Positions 48,916-57,959 of a stretch of DNA of 64,000 bases are shown one piece after another. The notes beneath the pieces were generated by a model that saw only the letters and a list, made by a program, of their open reading frames with translations, did no database searches and was not told where the DNA came from. The first letter of the stretch is position 1, and every line of letters begins with the position of its first letter. This DNA comes from Bog-756 sp052326605 (GTDB taxonomy: Bacteria > Actinomycetota > Acidimicrobiia > Acidimicrobiales > RAAP-2). The stretch is taken from the NCBI GenBank assembly GCA_052326605.1, contig JBKQMB010000111.1, positions 4,280-68,279 on the forward strand, given 5' to 3'. A program made the translations under genes and the position numbers.

Positions 48916-51396
48916 TCAGCGGGCGTCCAATTCCTCGGGGGTCATCAGCACCGCCCGCGCCTTGGAGCCCTCGGACGGCCCCACCACTCCACGGCGCTCC
49001 ATGAGATCCATCAGTCGGCCGGCGCGGGCGAACCCGACCCGCAGCTTCCTCTGCAGCATCGAGGTGGATCCCAGCTGGGAGCGGACCACCAGGTCCATCG
49101 CCTGTTCGAGCAGTTCGTCGTCGCCGTCGTCGCCGCCGACCCGGGGCCCATCGGCGCCGACGACCTCTTCGATCCCCGCGACCACTTCCATCGGCCGTTG
49201 CCGCTTCCAGTGGGCGACCACGGCCCGGATCTCCTCCTCGCTCACCCAGGGACCCTGCAGGCGTTGGGGATTGGACGAGGATGCTGACAGCAGGAGCATG
49301 TCGCCCTTGCCGATCAGACGCTCCGCTCCCGGCTGGTCCAGGATCACCCGGCTGTCGGCCAGGGAGGAGACCGAGAACGCCATGCGTGAGGGGATGTTGG
49401 CCTTGATCACCCCGGTGATGACGTCGACCGACGGTCGCTGCGTGGCCAGTACCAGATGGATGCCGACCGCTCGGGCCATCTGGGCGATGCGGCACACCGA
49501 CTCTTCGACATCGCGTGCCGCCACCATCATCAGGTCGTTCAGCTCGTCGACGACGATGACGATGAACGGCAGGCGCTCGTAGTGCGCCTCGGGCTCTCCG
49601 TCGTCGTCGCCGCGCCCTGGCTCGGAGTCCGCACCCGCCCCGCGCATCCGGAACCGGTGGGCCTCCTCGAGCTCGGCGAGGCCACCGTTGTCGAAGGCAC
49701 TGTTGTAGCCGGTGATGTCACGCATGCCGACCTCGGCCAGCAGGTCGTAGCGGCGTTCCATCTCGGTGACTGCCCAGCTCAGGGCGTTGGCAGCCTTCTT
49801 CGGGTCCACGACGACCTGGGTCAACAGATGCGGAAGGTCGTTGTACTGACCAAGCTCCACCCGCTTGGGGTCGACCAGGATCAGGCGGACCTGATCGGGT
49901 GTCGCCCGGGTCAGGATCGACGTGAGCACCGAATTGATGCACGATGACTTGCCCGATCCGGTGGCGCCGGACACCAGCACATGGGGCATCTCCGCCAGGT
50001 TGACCATGACCGCCCGGCCGGCGATGTCCCGGCCGAGGGCCACCTCGAGGGGATGGACCGCCTGGGCTGCCTCGGGGGATGCCAGGATGTCGCCGAGGGC
50101 GACCAGCTGCCGACGGCGATTGGGCACTTCGACCCCGATGGCCGACTTTCCGGGGATCGGGGCGAGGATGCGAACGTCGGGGGAGGCCATGGCATAGGCG
50201 ATGTCCTTCGACAGGGAGGTCACCCTGGCGACCTTCACCCCTGCCCCCAACTCGAGCTCGTACCGGGTGACCGACGGCCCCACTGTGCGTGCCACCAGGC
50301 GCGTCTCCACACCGTGGGCGGCCAGCGCGGCCACCAGCGCGACGCCGGCGGCGTCGACCTCGTGCTCGTCGACAGCCTGGGGCTTGCCCCGCTTCAACAG
50401 ATTGGACGGCGGCAGACGCCAATCGCCGATGGCCGGGCCCAGTTTCATCTCCAGCTGCTCACCCTTGCCGGGCCGGGTGGCGGCCTCGGGAAGCAGGACC
50501 GGCCCGGCGGACTCGGGTACGTCCACCACGGGATCGGCGACGACGGGATCGGCGGGCGGTACCGTAAGCGTCGGCTGGGCTCCGCCCCCCGCCGCCACTG
50601 CCCGACCGAACGGATCGGTCGGGTGGTCGGTCTCTTCCGCTCCGTCCGCACCGGCGCCGCCCGTTCGACCACGAGCCGCCTCGGCGGCCCACCGGGCCAT
50701 CCGGACGACCGCCCCGGCGGCCGACCTGATCGACACGCCGGTGAACAGGATGAGGGCAACCACTACCAACGCCACCAGCACGGTGGCCGCTCCGATGCCC
50801 CCCAGTGCGGCCCGCAAGGGGTCGCCGATCACTGCGCCCACCCACCCGCCGGCAGCGGCCAGGCGCTCCGTCGACGCACCCAACGGCGGGGATCCCCCGG
50901 CCAGTCCGGCCAGTCCCGCGACGGCGAGGAGGGCCAGGGTGGCCCCGACCACCGCACGCGCCGGCTCGCGGGACGTGTGTTCCTCCTCGTCGCCACGCCC
51001 GATCAGCAGGCGGAGCCCGACCGCCACCGCCGCCGCCGGCACCAGAAACCTCCCCCATCCCAGCAGGTCGCCGATGAACAGTCGGCCGTCGTGCCCTGCC
51101 ACGTTCAGCGAGTCGGCGTAGAAGGCGAGGGCGGCCAGGACGCCCATGGTGAGCAGCACGACGCCCCACAGGTCGGTGGAGTGACCGGCCACGACGGCCC
51201 AGATCGACGCGAACAACCCGGCCTGGTGTTGGGAACCCCGGCCCTTGACCGCGCGGGTTCCCCCCCGTCCGGGATGCCCCCGGTTCCGCTTGTGTACTGG
51301 CGGGGTGCCCGAGCGCGATCGAGACGAGGCCCCAGGCCTGCCCTTCGACCGCGAAGCCCCGGATCGACCCCCCGGGCGCTTGGTGGCGGTCGTCAC
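48916..51396 (-). CDS. ftsK: DNA translocase FtsK/SpoIIIE
   Basis: Pumps chromosome ends through the closing septum. 826 residues: basic N-terminus, four membrane helices (about 75-225), a Pro/Ala linker, then the motor with Walker A SGATGSGKSSCINSVL and Walker B FIVIVVDELNDLMMVAA. Most FtsK have DEFADLMM or DELADLMM here; Asn replaces Ala. A C-terminal gamma winged helix (about 765-826, STSMLQRKLRVGFARAGRLM) reads KOPS. GTG 51396. Confidence 0.97.
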   Translation of the reverse strand: MTTATKRPGGRSGASRSKGRPGASSRSRSGTPPVHKRNRGHPGRGGTRAVKGRGSQHQAGLFASIWAVVAGHSTDLWGVVLLTMGVLAALAFYADSLNVAGHDGRLFIGDLLGWGRFLVPAAAVAVGLRLLIGRGDEEEHTSREPARAVVGATLALLAVAGLAGLAGGSPPLGASTERLAAAGGWVGAVIGDPLRAALGGIGAATVLVALVVVALILFTGVSIRSAAGAVVRMARWAAEAARGRTGGAGADGAEETDHPTDPFGRAVAAGGGAQPTLTVPPADPVVADPVVDVPESAGPVLLPEAATRPGKGEQLEMKLGPAIGDWRLPPSNLLKRGKPQAVDEHEVDAAGVALVAALAAHGVETRLVARTVGPSVTRYELELGAGVKVARVTSLSKDIAYAMASPDVRILAPIPGKSAIGVEVPNRRRQLVALGDILASPEAAQAVHPLEVALGRDIAGRAVMVNLAEMPHVLVSGATGSGKSSCINSVLTSILTRATPDQVRLILVDPKRVELGQYNDLPHLLTQVVVDPKKAANALSWAVTEMERRYDLLAEVGMRDITGYNSAFDNGGLAELEEAHRFRMRGAGADSEPGRGDDDGEPEAHYERLPFIVIVVDELNDLMMVAARDVEESVCRIAQMARAVGIHLVLATQRPSVDVITGVIKANIPSRMAFSVSSLADSRVILDQPGAERLIGKGDMLLLSASSSNPQRLQGPWVSEEEIRAVVAHWKRQRPMEVVAGIEEVVGADGPRVGGDDGDDELLEQAMDLVVRSQLGSTSMLQRKLRVGFARAGRLMDLMERRGVVGPSEGSKARAVLMTPEELDAR

Positions 51397-51445
51397 AGTG
51401 CGTAACAGGCTACCCGCTCTGCGTCAGCATCAGGGGGACACCGGG

Positions 51446-53323
51446 CTAGACGGTGACGATCACCGGCACGATCATCGGGCGCTGGCGAGTGCGGTCACCC
51501 ACCAGACGGCCGAGGGCCTTGCGGGCCACCCGGTTGAGCGTCTCGTGGTCGTGGCTGCCGCTGGAGAGCGCGTGTTCCAGCGCCTTGGTGACCTCGGCCC
51601 GAGCCTCGTCGAGCAACACCTCGGTGTCGTGGTCGTAGGCCCACCCACGGGTCACGATCTGGGGGGTTCCCACCACTTCGCCCTGCTTCAGGTCGACCGT
51701 GGCCACGGCCATGACCACGCCCTCCTCCGCCAGCACCATCCGGTCGCGCAGCACGCCGTGGCCGATGTCCCCCACTGAGCTCCCGTCGACGAAGAGGTAA
51801 CCGCCCGGCACCGTCCCGTCACGTTGCAGGCCGCCGTCGTCCAGACGCACGGCATCCCCGTCCTCGCAGAGCAGCACCCGGTCGCCGGCGATTCCCATTG
51901 ATTCGGCCAGGCGGATGTGATTGGCCATGTGCCGGTACTCGCCGTGCACCGGGATGAAGAATTCCGGCCTGGTCACCGACATCAGCATGGCCAGCTCCCC
52001 CTGACGCGCATGGCCGCTCACGTGGACGGCGTCCACGCCCGAGTGGATGACCTCGACCCCCCTCCGGTACAGGCTGTCGATGACACGGCCCACCGACCAC
52101 TCGTTGCCCGGGATGGGGTGGGCGCTGATCACCACGACGTCGTTCTCCTGGAGCTGGAAGAAGCGATTCTCACCGGCGGCCAGGCGGGACAGCGCCGACA
52201 TGGGCTCCCCCTGGGAGCCGGTGGAGATGACACAGACCCTTCCGGGATCGAGGTCGTCGATGTCCTCGATGTCGACCAGCGAGTCGTCGGGGATCTCCAG
52301 CAGACCGAGACGCCTGGCCAGTGTCACGTTCTTCTTCATGGAGAGACCGAGGGTGGCCACCAACCGACCCTCGGCGATGGCGGCATCGGCCACCTGCTGG
52401 ACCCGGTGGATGTGGCTGGCGAAGCAGGTCACGATGAAACGCTGGTCGGGACGGGCCAGGAACACCTTCTCGAGGGTCGCTCCCACCGTCGACTCCGACG
52501 GAGTGAAGCCCGGCTCCTCGGCATTGGTCGAATCGGCCAGGAGCAGGCGGATCCCCGGGTCGGATGCCAAGGCCCCCATCCGTGCCAGATCGGTCCGTCG
52601 GCCATCGACCGGATGCAGGTCGATCTTGAAGTCGCCGGAGTGCAGGATGATGCCCTGGGGGGTGTGGAACGCCGTGGCGAAGGCATGGGGAACCGAGTGG
52701 GTGACCGGAATGAACTCCACGTCGCACGGCCCGATCCTCCTCCGTTCGCCGTCCCGGACGGGGATGAACTGCGCCCGATCCGCCATTCCTGCCTCGTCCA
52801 CCCGGTTCCGGGCCAATGCCAGGGTCAGCTCGGAGCCGTAGATCGGCACCGGGAAGTCACGAAGGAGGTAGGCGAGCCCCCCGGTGTGATCCTCGTGCCC
52901 GTGGGTCAGGATGACCCCGTCGACCCGTTCGGCATTTTCACGCAGGTAGGTGAAGTCCGGAAGCACCAGGTCCACACCGGGCATGTCCGGGTCCGGAAAC
53001 ATGATGCCGACGTCGAGGACCAGGATCCGACCGTTCACCTCGATGCAGGCGCAGTTTCGCCCGATCTCCCCGAGGCCGCCCAGGAAGACGATGCGCACGG
53101 CATCATGCGACCCGGCTCCGGCAGTCGTGTTCGACCCCTTGGCCGGCGCGCTGTGCGACCTCTTTGTCTGAGCCTTGTTTGCCTGAGCCTTGTTTGCCTG
53201 AGCCTTTGCCGGGGCCTTGCCAGATTCCTTGGGCAGCGCAATGCCCGAGCCTTTTCTCTGCGCACCGCCCTTGGTCGAGCCGCTGCCCTTTCCGGGTTCG
53301 CTCGTTCGACGTTCGTTCTTCAC
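51446..53323 (-). CDS. rnj: Ribonuclease J
   Basis: Metallo-beta-lactamase/beta-CASP RNase with endo- and 5'-exonuclease activity. Core signatures: FLGGLGEIGRNCACIEVNGR, LTHGHEDHTGGLAYLL (zinc ligands), HSGDFKIDLHP, CFASHIHRVQQ and VHVSGHARQGEL. GTG 53323 has AGGAAG six bases upstream and gives 625 residues; TTG 53395, overlapping dapA, is possible. Either way a basic, low-complexity extension of 70-95 residues with QANKAQANKAQTK precedes the core, absent from ordinary RNase J (about 555 residues). Confidence 0.95.
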   Translation of the reverse strand: MKNERRTSEPGKGSGSTKGGAQRKGSGIALPKESGKAPAKAQANKAQANKAQTKRSHSAPAKGSNTTAGAGSHDAVRIVFLGGLGEIGRNCACIEVNGRILVLDVGIMFPDPDMPGVDLVLPDFTYLRENAERVDGVILTHGHEDHTGGLAYLLRDFPVPIYGSELTLALARNRVDEAGMADRAQFIPVRDGERRRIGPCDVEFIPVTHSVPHAFATAFHTPQGIILHSGDFKIDLHPVDGRRTDLARMGALASDPGIRLLLADSTNAEEPGFTPSESTVGATLEKVFLARPDQRFIVTCFASHIHRVQQVADAAIAEGRLVATLGLSMKKNVTLARRLGLLEIPDDSLVDIEDIDDLDPGRVCVISTGSQGEPMSALSRLAAGENRFFQLQENDVVVISAHPIPGNEWSVGRVIDSLYRRGVEVIHSGVDAVHVSGHARQGELAMLMSVTRPEFFIPVHGEYRHMANHIRLAESMGIAGDRVLLCEDGDAVRLDDGGLQRDGTVPGGYLFVDGSSVGDIGHGVLRDRMVLAEEGVVMAVATVDLKQGEVVGTPQIVTRGWAYDHDTEVLLDEARAEVTKALEHALSSGSHDHETLNRVARKALGRLVGDRTRQRPMIVPVIVTV

Positions 53324-53387
53324 CGAGGACTTCCTGTTCGTGCCGGTACCACCCGGGCGCCCGCCGGACCGCCCGGACCTTGCCGGC

Positions 53388-54296
53388 TCAGGCAACCGAC
53401 TGGTGCGCCGGGTTCAACCGGCGCAGCTTCGCGATGACGGCCCTGGCCTGATCGTCCAGGGCCTCCGGGGCGGGTGCGTTGGGCAGCCGGCACTGCCCCG
53501 CCGGCAGGCCCAGGGAACGGCAGGCTGCCTTCGCCGGCACCGGATTGGGATACTCCTCCGTCGATTCGAAACGGTAGGACTCGGCCAACTGCTGGTTCAC
53601 GATGATGGCGCGGGCCACGTCACCGGAACGATAGGAGTCGACCAGCTCGGCGAACAGGCCCCCGGCCCAGTGGGAGGCGACGCTGATCACTCCGACTCCC
53701 CCGACGGAGAGGAACGGAAGCGTCAGCGAATCGTCACCGGAGAAGACCTCGAACCCCGCGGGGCTCTCGGCCACCACCGACGCCGCCGCCGCCACGTCGC
53801 CGGTGGCGTCCTTGACCGCCACGATGTTCGGAACCTCCCGTGCCAGCTCGACGACCAGCGCCGAACCGATCCGACGACCGGACCTCATCGGGATGTCGTA
53901 GAGGACGACCGGCAGGTCGGTGGCCTCCGCCACTGCCCGGAAGTGGGCCGAGAGGCCGGCCGGCGAGGGGCGGTTGTAGTAGGGGGTCACCACCAGGACA
54001 CCGTCGGCGCCGCTCGCCTCAGCCTCCCTGGTCAGCATCACCGAGTGCGCCGTGTCGTTGGTGCCCGTCGAGGCGATGACCGGAACGTCGACCGCGCCGA
54101 TGACCGCCCGGAAGAGCTCGATCCTCTCCTCGTCGCTCAGGACCGGACCCTCACCGGTCGTGCCGGCCACCACCAGTCCGTCGCTCCCGGAGCCGGCCAG
54201 GTGTCGGGCCACGGTCACAGCGCCGTCCAGGTCGAGCCCCCCGTGGACATCGAAGGGCGTGATCATGGCCGTCAGCACGGAACCGAAGCGGGGCAC
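53388..54296 (-). CDS. dapA: 4-hydroxy-tetrahydrodipicolinate synthase DapA
   Basis: Condenses pyruvate with aspartate semialdehyde, first step of the DAP branch. 302 residues: GTTGEGPVLSDEER, Tyr133 (LYDIP) and Schiff-base Lys162 (VAVKDATGD). GTG 54296 with GAGAGAAG next to it. Followed by RNase J, the same dapA-rnj-ftsK order as in mycobacteria. Confidence 0.97.
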   Translation of the reverse strand: MPRFGSVLTAMITPFDVHGGLDLDGAVTVARHLAGSGSDGLVVAGTTGEGPVLSDEERIELFRAVIGAVDVPVIASTGTNDTAHSVMLTREAEASGADGVLVVTPYYNRPSPAGLSAHFRAVAEATDLPVVLYDIPMRSGRRIGSALVVELAREVPNIVAVKDATGDVAAAASVVAESPAGFEVFSGDDSLTLPFLSVGGVGVISVASHWAGGLFAELVDSYRSGDVARAIIVNQQLAESYRFESTEEYPNPVPAKAACRSLGLPAGQCRLPNAPAPEALDDQARAVIAKLRRLNPAHQSVA

Positions 54297-54467
54297 CTTC
54301 TCTCAGCCTCTCGTCGGGGACGACTGATCCAAGCAGGACATCACAGTCACGCAGGCTACCAGCAGCTGCCGGACCCACCGAGGGCACGGCAGGCCGAGCC
54401 GATACCCCGCCCTCGGCGCGGTCGTGTCCCGGGCTCCGATGTTCGGTGGGTCCGGACCGGGTTGCGG

Positions 54468-55589
54468 TCAGGCCTCCGTCGGCACCGCGGCCATGGCCTC
54501 GTACTCCTCGGAGGTGTCCACCCATGACTCGAACTCGATGACGCCGAGCTCGGTGAACTTGGTCCGCAACCACCCGTCGGCGCCGTCGAGGAGACCCAGC
54601 TTCTTGCAGTTCGGGACGATCTTGGAGAACAGGAGGGCCTGGAATTGCGTGCGCTCGGGCGCCTGCTGCACCAGCGGGACGATCGCCTTGGGATCGACTC
54701 CCATCCGGTCCCAGACCTCTTGCTGGAGGAACCGGTCGCGCATCCTGACCGCCGCTTCGAAGGCGAACTCCTGACGCTCACGGAGCTCGGCCGCCGACAG
54801 ATCCTGGTAGTACTCCTGCAGGCTGAGGACCCCGAACGCGACATGGCGGGCCTCGTCCGCCATGACGTAGCGCAGGAGCTGCTTGAGCAGCGGATCCGGT
54901 GTCATCTGTTGCATGAAACCGAATGCGGCCAGGGCCAGTCCCTCGACCATGATCTGCATCCCCAGATAGGTGATGTCCCAACGGGAGTCGGAGATGATGT
55001 CGTCCAGAAGCATCCGCAGGTGGGCGTTGATCGGGTAGTGGCCTGACAGCTTCTCGTCGAGGTACTTGGCGAACACCTCGACATGGCGGGCCTCGTCCAT
55101 CACCTGGGTCGACGCGTAGTACTTGGCGTCCACCCACGGCACCGACTCCACGATCTTCGCCGTGCAGATGAGGGCACCCTGCTCACCGTGGAGGAATTGG
55201 GAGAGCGTCCAATTCTGGCTCTCGACGCCGAAGGCGATCCACTCCTTGTCCGCCCACTTCTCGACCGGCGTGCCCGAAAGGTCGAACCCCGCGCCGAAAC
55301 CGCCGGTGGCCTCGGCCTGCTCGATGACCATGCACTCCTGGTCGACCTCGGTCTCCCATGGAAGGTCCGTCTCGCCGTTCCACTGGGCGTTCTTGGCCTT
55401 CTCGTAGAGCTTGCTCAGCTTCGGTCGGGCGCCCTTCTCGTAGTCCCAGGTGAAGATGGAGTCGTAGTCGCAGTGAACGACGTGCCGGCCATCGGGCTCC
55501 TCGGTCCCGACCACCGAGAGGATGGTCTCGAAGTCGTCGATCTCCGCTCTCCCGATGATCTCCTCGGTACTGCTCATTTCGGTGGTCAT
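54468..55589 (-). CDS. Ferritin-like diiron protein
   Basis: 373 residues with the full six-ligand set of a diiron oxygenase-type four-helix bundle: E136 (HGEQGAL), E166 and H169 (DEARHVEVF), E216 (VEGLALAAF), E246 and H249 (DEARHVAFG). The N-terminal part has KLYEKAKNAQWNGETDLPWE, typical of an actinobacterial family of unknown substrate related to ribonucleotide-reductase R2 and AurF-like oxygenases. No membrane helices. ATG 55589 with GGGAG upstream; it overlaps the tetR stop as ATGA, so the regulator probably controls it. Confidence 0.85.
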   Translation of the reverse strand: MTTEMSSTEEIIGRAEIDDFETILSVVGTEEPDGRHVVHCDYDSIFTWDYEKGARPKLSKLYEKAKNAQWNGETDLPWETEVDQECMVIEQAEATGGFGAGFDLSGTPVEKWADKEWIAFGVESQNWTLSQFLHGEQGALICTAKIVESVPWVDAKYYASTQVMDEARHVEVFAKYLDEKLSGHYPINAHLRMLLDDIISDSRWDITYLGMQIMVEGLALAAFGFMQQMTPDPLLKQLLRYVMADEARHVAFGVLSLQEYYQDLSAAELRERQEFAFEAAVRMRDRFLQQEVWDRMGVDPKAIVPLVQQAPERTQFQALLFSKIVPNCKKLGLLDGADGWLRTKFTELGVIEFESWVDTSEEYEAMAAVPTEA

Positions 55590-56404
55590 GATCTGTCTCC
55601 CTCTGGATGATCGGTATTCGGGCCCGCCGTAGCGAGCCGGTCCTGGTCGGAGCGGGCGGGCCCCCGGGTGCGCGAGGCCGGCGAAGGGGTCCCGGTCGGG
55701 AGGTCGCTCCCGAGCCCGAACGGTGTGATGTCGATGGGCGGGTGCACGCCGGAGGCGTTGAGCGCCCTGATCCCCGGCATCACGAAGGTCTCCACCAGGC
55801 GGGTGGCCTGCACCGGATCGGTCAGGTCGGTGTACTCGGACGGAGCGATGGCGTACGACAGCACGATACGAGTGGCCCACTCCGCCACCCGTCCGGCCTC
55901 TGCCGGGCTCATCCACCGGGCCAGGAACGGGGCCGTGAACCGTGACGCGGTGGCCAGCAGGCGGTCGGACTCGTCGAAGGCCAGATGGCCGAGCACCATC
56001 TCGGGCTCGTGCGCCACCAGAAAGCCGAGCGCCGCGTGGCCCCGGATGCGGGACGATGCCTCGACGATGCCCGCCACCAGTGCCTCGGTCAGATCGCGCG
56101 CCTCGCCCAGGCGGACCCCGAGGGCCGAGAAGAGGCGGGCCATCTCCGTGTCGACCACCGCGGCCAGCACGTCGTCCCTGCCGCCGGGGAAAGCCCGGTA
56201 GACGGTCGCCCGCGAAAGCCCGGCCTGGCGGGCGATGTCATCCACCGTCGTCTTGAGCGTGCCGTGGCGGGCCAGGCAGACCAGGGTGGCATCGACCACG
56301 CGCTCCCGGTGGGGCGAGAGCTGGCTCGCCGGGTCGGCGGGGGCGGTCGGAGCAGGGGACGCCCCGGCATCGACCACACGAAGTGATGCCCCCAGGTTCC
56401 CCAC
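55586..56404 (-). CDS. TetR-family regulator of the diiron gene
   Basis: 272 residues. HTH at about 43-75: LSPHRERVVDATLVCLARHG, then DDIARQAGLSRATVYRAFPG. The ligand domain is variable; a Pro/Arg-rich tail (about 225-272) is unusual. GTG 56404 lies seven bases after the -10 box, so the transcript looks leaderless and GTG 56413, inside the promoter, is excluded. Inverted repeats GTTGACA/TGTCAAC flank the promoter and suggest self-regulation. Confidence 0.88.
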   Translation of the reverse strand: MGNLGASLRVVDAGASPAPTAPADPASQLSPHRERVVDATLVCLARHGTLKTTVDDIARQAGLSRATVYRAFPGGRDDVLAAVVDTEMARLFSALGVRLGEARDLTEALVAGIVEASSRIRGHAALGFLVAHEPEMVLGHLAFDESDRLLATASRFTAPFLARWMSPAEAGRVAEWATRIVLSYAIAPSEYTDLTDPVQATRLVETFVMPGIRALNASGVHPPIDITPFGLGSDLPTGTPSPASRTRGPARSDQDRLATAGPNTDHPEGDRS

Positions 56405-56405
56405 G

Positions 56406-56442
56406 GTTGACACGTTAGGTCGGCTTTTGTCTCACTGTCAAC
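56406..56442 (-). promoter_or_regulatory. Promoter and candidate TetR operator
   Basis: Minus strand: -35 TTGACA (56436-56441, consensus), 18-base spacer, -10 TAACGT (56412-56417). The sequences GTTGACA and TGTCAAC form an inverted repeat enclosing the promoter (56406-56412 and 56436-56442). A repressor bound there would block transcription. Confidence 0.65.
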
Positions 56443-56480
56443 GCACCGCACCGCACCGCCGACCCGGCCGTGGTGCCCGG

Positions 56481-57077
56481 TCATCCGCGGTCCGCACCGG
56501 CCACCACCCCGGCGAGCAGCTCCGAGCGGACCAGCTGGGCCACCTGCGCCCGGTCGTCGAGGTCCCATCGCCCCGGGGCCGACATGTAGGAGAGGACCAT
56601 ACGGGCCAGGAAGTCGGCGGCCTCCACCAGGTCGACCCCATCGACGACACCGCGCTCTTCGAGATAGGGGACGAGGAAGTCGGCGATGCCCCCTCGGATG
56701 CGATTGCTCTCGACCGTGAGACTGGGGAGGAGCTTCTCCGGCTCGGTCTGCATCACCAGCTGGAGGACCTCGTGCTCGACGATGGACCGGTGGGCGAACA
56801 TGATGCCCCGCTCCATCACCTCCTCGAGGCCGTCGGCCCCCTGGACCTCCTGGTACAGGAGGGCGAAGAACTCGAGGGTCGCCCACGCCACCACCGCGTC
56901 GACCAGTTCGTCGCGCCCCCCCGGGAACGTGCGGTAGACGGTGGCCCGGGAGACGCCGGCCTCTCGGGCCGCTTCCTCCACGGTGGTCTTGGCGATGCCC
57001 CATCGGGCCACGCAGGCATAGGTGGCCTCCAGAATCCGTTGGCGGGTGGCCCTCATCGCCGATGCCCGGACCCTCAT
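56481..57077 (-). CDS. TetR-family regulator coupled to dapB
   Basis: 198 residues. The HTH (about 12-57) reads RQRILEATYACVARWGIAKT, then EEAAREAGVSRATVYRTFPG. It is clearly a paralogue of the neighbouring TetR, with the same recognition helix. ATG 57077 overlaps the dapB stop as ATGA. Coupling a regulator to dapB is odd; it may regulate the diiron gene or respond to a lipid signal, but nothing in the sequence shows this. Confidence 0.88.
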   Translation of the reverse strand: MRVRASAMRATRQRILEATYACVARWGIAKTTVEEAAREAGVSRATVYRTFPGGRDELVDAVVAWATLEFFALLYQEVQGADGLEEVMERGIMFAHRSIVEHEVLQLVMQTEPEKLLPSLTVESNRIRGGIADFLVPYLEERGVVDGVDLVEAADFLARMVLSYMSAPGRWDLDDRAQVAQLVRSELLAGVVAGADRG

Positions 57078-57889
57078 AGCCCGAGCAGGGGCTCGAGACC
57101 GAGGGTGAGCCCGGGCCGGGTCGCCACCGCTTCGACGGCCAGCGCCACGCCGTCCATGAAGGACGCCCGGTCATAGGAGTCGTGTCGGATGGTCAGGCTC
57201 TGCCCCACCGCCCCGAGGATGACCTCCTGGTGGGCCACCAGGCCGGGCAGTCGTACCGAGTGCACGCGGACCCCAGCGGGTCCGGCACCGCCCCGGGCAC
57301 CGTCCAGCAGCGAGGTCTCCGTCCGATCGGGAGGGAACGCACCGGCTCCGGCGTCGGCCCGTGCGGCAGCCATGCGCTCGGCGGTGCGCATGGCGGTTCC
57401 CGACGGGGCGTCGAGCTTCCCATCATGGTGGGACTCCACGATCTCCGCTCCGTCGAAGAAGGGCGCCGCCAACTCTGCAAACCGCATCATCAGCACCGCG
57501 CCAATGGCGAAATTGGCGGCCACGATGCAGTTGGGGGCACCGGCGGCCGGGCCGGCGAAGCGTTGGCCCAGCTCCTCGAGATCCCCGGCGGTGAACCCGG
57601 TGGTCCCCACCACGGCGTGGATGCCCGCCTCGGCGCAGAACGCCAACGTCCGGCGCGCTGCTTCCAGGCGGGAGAAGTCGACGACCACCTCCACCCCGGC
57701 GGTAGTCAACTCCTCGAGGTCGTCCGCCACCTCGAGTCCGCCGGCGTCGACCCCGACCAACTGGGCCAGGTCGGCGCCGCGGTGCAGCGGGTCGAGCGCT
57801 GCCACCAGCTCCTGGCCCGGCCGGGCCAGCACCGTGCGGCACACCTCACGGCCCATCCTGCCCCCGGCTCCGACCACACCCACTCGCAT
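57074..57889 (-). CDS. dapB: 4-hydroxy-tetrahydrodipicolinate reductase DapB
   Basis: NAD(P)H-dependent reduction, second step of the DAP branch. 271 residues: MRVGVVGAGGRMGREV (nucleotide loop), VVGTTGF, and the catalytic SHHDGKLDAPSGTA. ATG 57889 begins the conserved sequence; GTG 57898 is possible. It follows the M16 peptidase by 70 bases, as in other actinobacteria. Confidence 0.97.
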   Translation of the reverse strand: MRVGVVGAGGRMGREVCRTVLARPGQELVAALDPLHRGADLAQLVGVDAGGLEVADDLEELTTAGVEVVVDFSRLEAARRTLAFCAEAGIHAVVGTTGFTAGDLEELGQRFAGPAAGAPNCIVAANFAIGAVLMMRFAELAAPFFDGAEIVESHHDGKLDAPSGTAMRTAERMAAARADAGAGAFPPDRTETSLLDGARGGAGPAGVRVHSVRLPGLVAHQEVILGAVGQSLTIRHDSYDRASFMDGVALAVEAVATRPGLTLGLEPLLGL

Positions 57890-57959
57890 GCCGGTCACCC
57901 TACCGTCGGCACGTGGAGAGCCCCCTGACACCGTCGGGCCGTCACCGTCGTGCACGACC

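Noticed and set aside
48872..48919. CTG start overlapping the ftsK stop for the carboxypeptidase
   Set aside because: Possible by analogy with pgeF, but the ATG at 48871 gives a complete protein and the extra 16 residues carry no conserved feature.
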